Below are positions 1-5,729 of a stretch of 6,137 nt of DNA, one piece after another. This DNA comes from Candidatus Omnitrophota bacterium (GTDB taxonomy: Bacteria; Omnitrophota; Gorgyraeia; JACOVV01). Made by a program: the position numbers and the translations under genes. The stretch lies in contig JAHFFC010000062.1 of the NCBI GenBank assembly GCA_023248175.1, positions 1-6,137 on the forward strand. Direction: 5' to 3'. Positions within the stretch are counted from its first letter, which is position 1; each line of letters begins with the position of its first letter. A model generated the notes under the pieces. It worked only from the letters and a program-made list of their open reading frames with translations. It was not told the origin of the DNA and made no database searches.

Positions 1-36
1 TCCCCCACCACTGATCAATCCCTTTCCCCAAAATTC

Positions 37-64
37 GCCCGGAGCTTGTAGTCTAGAGCTTACA
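37..64. repeat. Weak heptamer-phased repeat with short inverted arms
   Basis: GCCCGGA, GCTTGTA, GTCTAGA and GCTTACA follow one another in 7-bp steps; the second and fourth share GCTT, and all end in A. TTGTA (46-50) and TACAA (61-65) can pair across a 10-nt loop that includes the palindrome TCTAGA. With only four divergent units this could be chance; it is listed because of the clearer arrays at 164-240 and 2645-2685. Confidence 0.35.
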
Positions 65-106
65 ACAGCACCCCACTCTCCCCCTCCTCCCCCTACGCGT
101 TTATAA

Positions 107-136
107 ACTCTACTACCCCAACCTCACTACTGTCAA
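107..136 (-). promoter_or_regulatory. Possible weak leftward promoter
   Basis: On the minus strand a perfect TTGACA (131-136) is followed after 18 bp by TAGAGT (107-112), a 4-of-6 match to the -10 consensus. If real it would drive a gene to the left of the window, with a purine-rich leader containing AGGAGG. No convincing start codon follows inside the window, so this is tentative. Confidence 0.25.
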
Positions 137-163
137 GTCAAATGTTAATGAGCCGGTAATGCT

Positions 164-240
164 TCAGTCATCGGTCGTCAGGGGTCAGTTATCAGTGGTC
201 AGTTGTTACTGACGACTGATGACTTATGACTGACGACTTA
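164..240. repeat. Eleven-unit heptamer array with inverted halves (long imperfect hairpin)
   Basis: In strict 7-bp register the plus strand reads TCAGTCA, TCGGTCG, TCAGGGG, TCAGTTA, TCAGTGG, TCAGTTG and then TTACTGA, CGACTGA, TGACTTA, TGACTGA, CGACTTA. The first six follow TCAGTNN; the last five follow its reverse complement. The switch point is near 205/206. Folding 171-203 onto 208-240 gives 25 Watson-Crick pairs, 3 G-T pairs and 5 mismatches around a 4-nt loop (TGTT). It begins 11 bp after the DUF4340 stop codon. No T-tract follows on the minus strand, so it is not a canonical terminator, though it could protect the mRNA 3' end. Confidence 0.85.
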
Positions 241-251
241 CATAGAATAGG

Positions 252-1193
252 TTACTCTTGCTTGTTACGAAGGACTATCATTTCTTTCTGCAGAATATTT
301 TTCGCGTTGGCCCCGACCAAGACAACATTAGGCTGGTTCTCTAACTTCGCGTAAAAACTTTCTTTTCCCTCTGGATTTTTGCCGATCAAGAGATGTTGCG
401 GTTCTGTTTGGCCCTCCCGCCAGAGTAAGACCTCCCCCTCCGGCGGCTCTAATCCCAAAGAAGCCAGATCAGCCGCTTGTTCCATGACAAATTCAGATAC
501 CTTTAAATCGGTACACTCGCGGATGAGGTCTTCAATTCTATTTTGATCCCCTCGATAAGAAACGGGTTGTTCAATCCTCCAATTTCCTTTGTCATCTTTT
601 TTGCAGTTGACAACGACACCGCCATTTTTCTTGACCGTGATCTCTGTCACTTGCCCAACAAAAGCCTCCAGCAGAGTCTTGTCTCTTAGGTCAAAGAGCT
701 CTTTTTTGAAAACAGCAACAGATCTTTCGTCAACGAGAAAAACAGTTCCATCGCCAGTCGTCGCGTATTGCTGTCTGCCAACAGCCGCTTTATTTCCGAA
801 AGACAAACTTTGCTGTTTTCCTTTGACCCAGAATAGGATTTCATTTTGCGGGGATTGCAAACCGTAATCGGAGAATGGCACTTTTCCTAAATCACTTCGC
901 TTTTCCAGCGATTCCAACTGGCTAAGGAGAGCATCAATGGCCGATTTGTCCGCTTTGACATTGAGGGGCTGGATTATCCACCACTGGCGGGTATTCTCTT
1001 TTCGTTCGCAGACAATTTTAGAACCTGCGGTTTGAAATTGAAGTTTTTCAACGTCACTGCTCTTGAGGTCAAAAACAAGCTTGATCTTTTTTTGCCACTC
1101 CTCAGTGGTGGGAAGTTTCTGGTCGAAAAAATAGAGATACCCCCCTAATCCGGCACAGATCAATAACAAGAGTACGGTCGTACGGAGCTTCAT
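252..1193 (-). CDS. DUF4340 protein with two tandem repeat units, partner of the ABC exporter
   Basis: This protein has 313 residues: an N-terminal anchor helix (about 5-23, TVLLLLICAGLGGYLYFF) and then a soluble region expected in the periplasm. The soluble part is a clear internal duplication. WWIIQPLNVKAD (71-82) matches NWRIEQPVSYRGD (204-216), DYGLQSPQNEILFW (109-122) matches SLGLEPPEGEVLLW (245-258), and VFKKELFDLRDK (161-172) matches ILQKEMIVLRNK (300-311). The units thus span about 37-172 and 174-311. DUF4340 proteins are commonly encoded next to GldG-like genes; their molecular role is unknown. The ATG at 1193 is chosen because it gives a clean anchor helix one base after the gldG-like stop (TAA-G-ATG). 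A GTG at 1223 would overlap that gene by 29 bp and add a less likely leader. Cys13 is not in a lipobox, because the preceding residue is Ile, so a transmembrane anchor is preferred over a lipoprotein. Confidence 0.88.
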   Translation of the reverse strand: MKLRTTVLLLLICAGLGGYLYFFDQKLPTTEEWQKKIKLVFDLKSSDVEKLQFQTAGSKIVCERKENTRQWWIIQPLNVKADKSAIDALLSQLESLEKRSDLGKVPFSDYGLQSPQNEILFWVKGKQQSLSFGNKAAVGRQQYATTGDGTVFLVDERSVAVFKKELFDLRDKTLLEAFVGQVTEITVKKNGGVVVNCKKDDKGNWRIEQPVSYRGDQNRIEDLIRECTDLKVSEFVMEQAADLASLGLEPPEGEVLLWREGQTEPQHLLIGKNPEGKESFYAKLENQPNVVLVGANAKNILQKEMIVLRNKQE

Positions 1194-1194
1194 C

Positions 1195-2628
1195 TTATTT
1201 TCGCCGGCGCCACAAAACAGCACCGCCCAACACCATGCTTAACAGGGGCAACCCAATGATGGTTTCCCAGAAAATTTGTCCCATCTGGGAAGCGTTCAAA
1301 TTCAGATTGACCTGTTCTGGGATTTTGGGGCCAATCGCGATCTTTTTCTCCTGCTGAACCAACCAGTGAATCCCATTAAAGAAAAAGTCCTTGTTCCCTA
1401 AATTTCCTAATTGAGAGTTGCTGATGAAATCGCTGTCGCCGATCACCACCATGCGGGCTGTTTTTTCCCCCTCTAACTTTTTCTCCATTGCCACGGCAAT
1501 AGAAACCGGCCCCTTCTTATCCTCCCCTTCGTTAAACTGGAATTCGTTTTGGGTTGTTTTTGTCTCCCCCCATCCATATGAGGTGGTCTTGGCTAATTCA
1601 ACCGTAGAAATATTGGATGGTAATGGCATCGTGGGACTTACCGATCGTGCCAATGGAAAAAGAGTCGCTAATCCCTGTATCTTCTCTGTAATGGGATGAG
1701 AGCCATACTCGGTAATGAAAACATTCGCAGGACTGACAAATGGAAGTTTCTTAGCCGGATCCACAACAATGTCGTTACCTAATTCGATCCCATTTTTTTT
1801 CAGAAATTCAACCAATCCAGATTCAGCAAGCGGGTCAATCATCAACAAAAGTTTACCGCCGCCATCGAGATAAACCCCTAATTCCTGGATTTCCATTTCA
1901 GCCAATGCCACATTCGGAGCGGCTAAGATCACCAAGTCGGCCCCTTGAGGAATCTTTCCTTCCCGTAACAGTGAAAGTTCATGGACATCAAAGTTCGCGT
2001 GCTGAAGAAGTTGGAAAACAGCCGAATAGCCGGTCGCAGGGTCGGCTTTCTGCGTTTCTTTTTCGCCATGACCTGTCATAAAGTAAATAGTTGGTTTCCG
2101 CTCTTCTGTCACCGCTAAAATAGCTGAAGTAAATGCCTCTTCTCCTTTAAAGGCTCTCAATTTAGGAGCCCCTCCGCCAAAGAATCCTTGATAATCGTAT
2201 TCGGCAATTTCCTGGGCGCTGATATATTTGTTTCGATCCCCGTTTTCGAAGATCACGAGATTCATATCATCAATTTTATATTTCTCAGCGAGCATTTTCG
2301 CGCGGGCATAATCGCGCCCAGGATCCACAAATTCCACCTCAACCTTCTTATTTCCATGATATTGATATCCCTGCAACAGTTCACGAATAGGCCCGTAGAG
2401 AACATGCGTTGGCTGGAAGAAAATGGTGATCTTAATTGGCTGCTTGAGCTCTTTGAGAATCGCCTTGCTTTGGTCCGACAAAGAATAGATCTTGATCTTA
2501 GTTAAATCAAATCGGTGATAATGCCGTGCCGAAAGAAAATTGACCATCCCAAACAAAAGAAAAGCCAGCACAAGCATCACTGTGACATTGGTACCAATAG
2601 CTGTTTTTTTAGAAATTCTTATTGGCAT
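1195..2628 (-). CDS. GldG-like auxiliary protein of the ABC exporter (ABC_transp_aux type)
   Basis: This 477-residue protein has one membrane helix near the N-terminus (about 13-33) and one at the C-terminus (about 451-472, ending WRRRK). The roughly 400-residue region between them should lie outside the cytoplasmic membrane. Family hallmarks are YSLSDQSKAILKELKQPIKI (48-67), the opening of GldG proteins; VEVEFVDPGRDYARAKMLAE (96-115); IYFMTGHGEKE (181-191); GGGKLLLMIDPLAESGL (256-272); and MVVIGDSDFISNS (393-405). The central domain resembles the GATase/IFT52-like fold of such proteins, but no catalytic site is claimed. In Bacteroidota GldG works with GldA and GldF; the same order here supports a joint complex. 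The ATG at 2628 has only a distant ribosome-binding segment (AGGA, 13 nt away), partly within the repeat, so translation may be weaker than for its neighbours. The stop is separated by a single base from the next ATG. Confidence 0.9.
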   Translation of the reverse strand: MPIRISKKTAIGTNVTVMLVLAFLLFGMVNFLSARHYHRFDLTKIKIYSLSDQSKAILKELKQPIKITIFFQPTHVLYGPIRELLQGYQYHGNKKVEVEFVDPGRDYARAKMLAEKYKIDDMNLVIFENGDRNKYISAQEIAEYDYQGFFGGGAPKLRAFKGEEAFTSAILAVTEERKPTIYFMTGHGEKETQKADPATGYSAVFQLLQHANFDVHELSLLREGKIPQGADLVILAAPNVALAEMEIQELGVYLDGGGKLLLMIDPLAESGLVEFLKKNGIELGNDIVVDPAKKLPFVSPANVFITEYGSHPITEKIQGLATLFPLARSVSPTMPLPSNISTVELAKTTSYGWGETKTTQNEFQFNEGEDKKGPVSIAVAMEKKLEGEKTARMVVIGDSDFISNSQLGNLGNKDFFFNGIHWLVQQEKKIAIGPKIPEQVNLNLNASQMGQIFWETIIGLPLLSMVLGGAVLWRRRK

Positions 2629-2644
2629 TGTTTTTCAACTTTCC

Positions 2645-2685
2645 TGTCCGCTGAACGCTGTCCGATGAACGCTGTTCTTTAACGC
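2645..2685. repeat. Short 7/14-bp tandem repeat between permease and gldG-like genes
   Basis: On the plus strand TGTCCGCTGAACGC (2645-2658) is followed directly by TGTCCGATGAACGC (2659-2672), 13 of 14 identical. A decayed third copy, TGTTCTTTAACGC, follows to 2685. The 14-mer itself splits into two heptamers ending in the same base pattern (TGTCCGN, TGAACGC). The third copy runs over the permease stop codon (2679-2681), and the first touches the weak AGGAAAG ribosome-binding segment of the next gene. No transposon ends are visible. Confidence 0.75.
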
Positions 2686-3422
2686 CATCGTCTAGACTCC
2701 AGAATCCGAGTTGATAAAAAGAGATTCAAAACGGTCAAAGAAGCGTAATACACCCAGCGCCGCGTGTCCAAGATCCCCTTGGCAAAATCTCCGAACTGAT
2801 CCAGAATGTTTAGATACTCAATCACCTTTTTTAAAAAGGAATCGTTGAAAAATAGATCCAATACACCGATGGAAAACAGGAAAAGGAGTATGGCAAAAGA
2901 GACCACCGCCGCGATGATTTGATTACTGGTCATCGCTGACGCCAATACCCCCACTGAGAGGAAAAGTCCTCCGACTAAAACAGTCCCCAAGTAGCCAGAA
3001 AAAATGGGGCCCATATCAATGGAAGAATACTGTCTAAGAATTAAAACATAAAGCACCGTCGGAACCCACATCAGGATAAAGAAAAGCCAGCTGGCGAAAA
3101 ATTTCCCAAGAACCACTTCCAGGTCTGTGACCGGAGCCGTCATGAGAAGTTCGATGCTTCCCGACCGTTTTTCCTCGCTTAAAAGACGCATCGTCAAAAC
3201 CGGCGTCACCAACAGCATGGTAAACCAGAAGAAGAAAGTACCGCCAAAGAAAAGCTGCATGACGTTGCCGGTGAGTTGCAATCCGGGATTATTCAACGCA
3301 TTGATTAAGATCCAAAAAGTCCAGCCATTCATCAAGAGCGTCACTGCCAAAACGATATAGGCGATGGGAGAATAGAAATATGCCCGTATTTCTCGCCAGA
3401 TCAGTGTTGACAAATTACTCAT
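2679..3422 (-). CDS. ABC-2 type permease subunit, GldF-like
   Basis: This is the membrane part of the exporter, 247 residues from the ATG that overlaps the ATPase stop. It opens with a short cytoplasmic amphipathic stretch (MSNLSTLIWREIRAYFYSPI). About six hydrophobic helices follow, near residues 21-41, 59-79, 108-129, 141-163, 166-190 and 223-240. Between helices 2 and 3 lies the motif TMRLLSEEKRSGSIELLMTA (77-96), the coupling segment typical of GldF and related ABC-2 permeases, which should contact the ATPase. Length and topology are normal for the family. The next gene starts 50 bp further on, the largest gap in an otherwise packed cluster; the gap is filled by a heptamer repeat whose degenerate end reaches this stop codon. 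The protein probably works as a homodimer or pairs with GldG; that is inference. Confidence 0.92.
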   Translation of the reverse strand: MSNLSTLIWREIRAYFYSPIAYIVLAVTLLMNGWTFWILINALNNPGLQLTGNVMQLFFGGTFFFWFTMLLVTPVLTMRLLSEEKRSGSIELLMTAPVTDLEVVLGKFFASWLFFILMWVPTVLYVLILRQYSSIDMGPIFSGYLGTVLVGGLFLSVGVLASAMTSNQIIAAVVSFAILLFLFSIGVLDLFFNDSFLKKVIEYLNILDQFGDFAKGILDTRRWVYYASLTVLNLFLSTRILESRRWR

Positions 3423-4360
3423 TGGTTTTCCTCTTCTTGGGTAGTGATCTGCACAAAAATTTCCTCTAAGGAAACCCCCTCGAGTTTTAGTTCCCGCAAG
3501 ACCCACCCTTTTCTGGAGACAGCCATAAACAAATCTTCCCGAATGTCCCGGTTATTTTCGGTCGTCAGCGTCAAACTGACCACTCCATCCCGCTCCCAGT
3601 GATCCACTTTCACGACTCCCGGGAATTTGCCAAACTCATTCAATACTTCTTCCTTGGGGCCTCGCACCTCCATCTGCACCGACATCCCCCCCTGGAGTCT
3701 CTTTCGAAGGGCTTCAGGTGTATCACTAGCGACTAATTTCCCATGGCTGATAATAATCACGCGATCACATATCATTTCCACTTCAGGGAGAATGTGTGTA
3801 GAAAGAATAATTGTGTGTTCCTTGCCCAAATCCCGGATTAACTTCCTGGTTTCGCGAATTTGATTGGGATCAAGCCCCACAGTCGGCTCATCCAAAAAAA
3901 GAATTGGCGGATTATGGACTAGAACATCCGCTAGTCCCACCCGCTGACGATACCCTTTGGAAAGCTGGCCAACGATCCGCCGCTGGTGATCCGTGATCCA
4001 GCAGCGCTCCATCACCTCATGGACTCGTTTTTTAATCTCCCTGCGGGGAACTTTTTTCAGGCGGGCCCTGTAGCTCAGATACTCCGCCACTCGCATCTCT
4101 GGATAGAGTGGAAGGTTTTCAGGAAGATATCCAATCCGCTTGCGGACTTCTAAGGATTGGGTAAAGATATCATAATCAGCAACCTTCGCAGTGCCAGCGG
4201 TCGGAGGGACAAAACAGGTGAGCATACGAAGGGTAGTCGTCTTCCCCGCCCCATTGGGACCAAGAAACCCTAGTATCTCCCCCTGCTTCACTTCGAAGGA
4301 GATATCATTGACTGCCGCTTTGTCATGATATTTTTTAATCAGATTCTTAACTTCGATCAT
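3419..4360 (-). CDS. ABC-2 exporter ATP-binding protein, GldA/CcmA-like
   Basis: This cytoplasmic ATPase would power the permease encoded next to it. It has 313 residues from the chosen ATG. The nucleotide-binding domain spans about residues 1-220, with Walker A GPNGAGKTT (34-42), signature LSKGYRQRVGLA (133-144), Walker B ILFLDEPT (153-160), D-loop GLDP (162-165) and switch His in STHILPEVE (H189). The usual Q-loop glutamine position reads GYLPEN (E81), as is common in this exporter group. A C-terminal extension (about 225-305, ending SLEEIFVQITTQ) matches the DUF4162-type tail of DrrA/CcmA/GldA-like ATPases. The TGA stop overlaps the permease ATG (ATGA), indicating tight coupling. The closest family by sequence and gene order is GldA, the ATPase of the GldAFG transporter; the symbol is withheld because gliding itself is not supported. 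The substrate is unknown. Confidence 0.93.
   Translation of the reverse strand: MIEVKNLIKKYHDKAAVNDISFEVKQGEILGFLGPNGAGKTTTLRMLTCFVPPTAGTAKVADYDIFTQSLEVRKRIGYLPENLPLYPEMRVAEYLSYRARLKKVPRREIKKRVHEVMERCWITDHQRRIVGQLSKGYRQRVGLADVLVHNPPILFLDEPTVGLDPNQIRETRKLIRDLGKEHTIILSTHILPEVEMICDRVIIISHGKLVASDTPEALRKRLQGGMSVQMEVRGPKEEVLNEFGKFPGVVKVDHWERDGVVSLTLTTENNRDIREDLFMAVSRKGWVLRELKLEGVSLEEIFVQITTQEEENQ
3429..3433 (-). promoter_or_regulatory. Ribosome binding site of the permease gene
   Basis: GAGGA, inside a purine-rich run at the end of the ATPase gene, lies 6 nt before the ATG at 3422. It decides against longer in-frame starts upstream, which would read far into the ATPase gene. Confidence 0.6.
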
Positions 4361-4369
4361 CCTCAAGCA

Positions 4370-4375
4370 CCTTCT
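4370..4375 (-). promoter_or_regulatory. Ribosome binding site that decides the ATPase start
   Basis: AGAAGG lies 9 nt before the ATG at 4360 but only 3 nt before an in-frame TTG at 4366. The spacing favours the ATG, which also gives the usual ABC N-terminus MIEVKNLIKKY. Confidence 0.6.
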
Positions 4376-4388
4376 ATTTTAGGAAATT

Positions 4389-4416
4389 ATTGTAACACTG
4401 GAAAAAGTTTTGTCAA
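4389..4416 (-). promoter_or_regulatory. Sigma70-type promoter of the ABC exporter operon
   Basis: Reading leftward there is a perfect -35 TTGACA (4411-4416), a 16-bp spacer and a -10 TACAAT (4389-4394) preceded by TG one base away (TGTTACAAT), an extended -10. Transcription would start near 4382 and give a leader of roughly 22 nt before the ATPase ATG. The -35 box contains the TGA stop codon (4413-4415) of the glycosyltransferase, so the promoter is embedded at the 3' end of that gene. I saw no terminator between the two genes, so read-through from uvrC is also possible. Constitutive housekeeping expression is an inference from the near-consensus boxes. Confidence 0.72.
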
Positions 4417-5729
4417 GACCAAATACCCATCCCCGTTGCTATATTCCTCAACCATGATTTCACCTCAATTAAATGACACGATGCCCATAGATTGATCCCT
4501 AACCAGCAAAGAATCCCCACATTCATCTTCAGCAGGCGTCTGTGAAGAACTTCGCATAAACTATAAGAAGCGATGATCACGAAAAATGGCTCCATGGGAA
4601 ACCGTATTCTTGAGGAGCCGTAAAATACGACCGTGATCAACAAGACAGTCACCATTGGGATTGAGAGAACAACCAAGGCTTTCGGATATCTACGGAGCCT
4701 GACAAGCCCCGTCAGAAAGAAGGGGAAAAGAAAAACATAACTCCAGTCATAGACCGTTTTATGATAAAGCTCCCAGTGAAACGGGGACCACAGAGAAACC
4801 AGTTTTAACGGCAATAGCTGGAGAATCTTCCCAGGAGAGTGCCTCAGTTTCTCAAACGTTTTTTTGATAAGGAACTGTTCCCTTTCGAGTTCGGAACCTA
4901 TTAAAAACCCTTCCTTAATGACAGGATCTTCTCTGGGAATTTTGCTAAAAATCTTACCCCCTTCCGGGAAATAGGAAGTGTACAAAGCCATTCCTGTTTC
5001 TGTCGAATACTTCACAGTTCTGAAAACGTGATAGTTTCTTGCAATCCATGGGGAGAGAGTTACCACAAAGGCAACAACGAATACCCCCAATATGCCCATC
5101 AATCGTTGAAAACTAAAAAATCTATTTTTAAACCAATGCTCCCAGGATAACGTCATTAAAAATAGCGGCACCATCACCAAGGCAGTCGCTCTTGTCAGAG
5201 CCGACAGCCCCATGAAAATACCTGCTTTTATGGCGTCAGGAACCGCCGGTTTTTCATAAAGTTTCGTAAAGTAAAAAAATGCCGTCGTTAAAAAACTTGA
5301 GAAAACAACCTCCGAATAAAGCCGTGTTGGCGCCAGAATAAATGGCAGATAAAACATCCCAGCTAAAAGAGAAACTTCGGCTGTTTTTTCTCCCAAAAGC
5401 CGCTGGCTGATTTTATAAGTCACTAGAACAATCCAGATGGAAAGAAAAGATTGAACTATTTTTGCGGTCATGATGCTGTCATGGGTTAGGGAAAAAACAC
5501 CACTTAGGAACAAGAAGTAGAGCGGCGGGCGATAAGCTGTCGGCAGACCTGAAGAATTTAACAGGTCTCCTTGCGACAAGAATTTTTTGGCGATCTGGTA
5601 ATAAGCAACTTCATCTCCCACAAGTGTCAGGGGTGCTTTTAGAACAGTAATAATGCGGATAATCAATCCCGCTAAGACTAAGATAATGAATATAAAGTTT
5701 CGATTACGATAGAAACCTATGGTTTTCAA
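4413..5729 (-). CDS. Membrane glycosyltransferase, GT39/PMT_2 (ArnT-like) family
   Basis: This is a 438-residue multi-pass inner-membrane protein. Such GT-C enzymes transfer a sugar from a polyprenyl-phosphate carrier to lipid, glycan or protein on the outer face of the membrane; the acceptor here is unknown. The first helix is at about residues 12-30. It is followed by a loop with the acidic pair D39-E40 (LVGDEVAYY), where the catalytic Asp of GT39 and ArnT enzymes sits. Other family hallmarks are YRPPLYFLFLSGVF (67-80), SEVVFSSFL (139-147), GLSALTRATALVMVP (174-188), SPWIARNYHVFRTV (226-239) and SSRIRFPMEPFFVIIASYSL (372-391). Hydrophobic segments continue to about residue 418. The start is TTG, sharing bases with the uvrC stop, so coupled translation is likely. 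The length is somewhat short for the family, with little soluble C-terminal domain. The fold call is good; the exact role is not known, and a mannosyl- or aminoarabinose-type transferase cannot be told apart here. Confidence 0.82.
   Translation of the reverse strand: MKTIGFYRNRNFIFIILVLAGLIIRIITVLKAPLTLVGDEVAYYQIAKKFLSQGDLLNSSGLPTAYRPPLYFLFLSGVFSLTHDSIMTAKIVQSFLSIWIVLVTYKISQRLLGEKTAEVSLLAGMFYLPFILAPTRLYSEVVFSSFLTTAFFYFTKLYEKPAVPDAIKAGIFMGLSALTRATALVMVPLFLMTLSWEHWFKNRFFSFQRLMGILGVFVVAFVVTLSPWIARNYHVFRTVKYSTETGMALYTSYFPEGGKIFSKIPREDPVIKEGFLIGSELEREQFLIKKTFEKLRHSPGKILQLLPLKLVSLWSPFHWELYHKTVYDWSYVFLFPFFLTGLVRLRRYPKALVVLSIPMVTVLLITVVFYGSSRIRFPMEPFFVIIASYSLCEVLHRRLLKMNVGILCWLGINLWASCHLIEVKSWLRNIATGMGIWS

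Larger units (their letters stand above)
1..163. other. Non-coding C-skewed edge segment with a mirror repeat
   Basis: Positions 1-120 hold 53 C but only 12 G on the plus strand, with no G at all in 69-96 and 100-131. Positions 76-94 are an uninterrupted pyrimidine run, within which 80-93 (CCCCCTCCTCCCCC) is a perfect mirror repeat, the type of sequence able to form triplex DNA. The complementary strand has G runs of 5, 2, 5 and 4. GTTTATAAAC (99-108) is a perfect palindrome. Open frames exist on both strands (for example plus 2-106), but none has a convincing start, ribosome-binding site or recognisable product. No gene is called here. Confidence 0.5.

Noticed and set aside
2..106. Plus-strand open frame at the left edge, or a minus-strand frame over the same stretch
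   Set aside because: Both are open mainly because C-rich DNA lacks stops; the translations are proline- or glycine-rich, with no recognisable domain and no credible start.
171..240. Hairpin as a rho-independent terminator for the ABC operon
   Set aside because: The stem is long and imperfect, and no T-tract follows it on the minus strand; it is recorded as a repeat with a possible role in 3' end protection.
164..240. CRISPR-like array
   Set aside because: Units are 7 bp with no spacers, the orientation flips midway and no cas gene is present.
1153..1159. Lipoprotein signal at Cys13 of the DUF4340 protein
   Set aside because: The sequence LLLIC has Ile directly before Cys, where lipoboxes need a small residue (Gly, Ala or Ser).
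1191..1223. GTG at 1223 as start of the DUF4340 gene
   Set aside because: It would overlap the gldG-like gene by 29 bp and add a leader with no homology appeal; the ATG at 1193 gives a clean anchor helix one base after the previous stop.
2188..2505. Plus-strand open frame inside the gldG-like gene
   Set aside because: It lies entirely opposite a well-supported conserved gene, and its translation resembles no family; the same holds for the other plus-strand frames at 589-867, 1418-1699, 3127-3360 and 3627-3996.
3423..3506. Longer N-terminus for the permease
   Set aside because: The extra residues come from reading the ATPase gene out of frame; the ATG at 3422 has a good GAGGA site and the typical ATGA overlap.
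4361..4366. TTG at 4366 as start of the ATPase
   Set aside because: Only 3 nt would separate it from AGAAGG; the ATG at 4360 has a workable distance and the normal family N-terminus.
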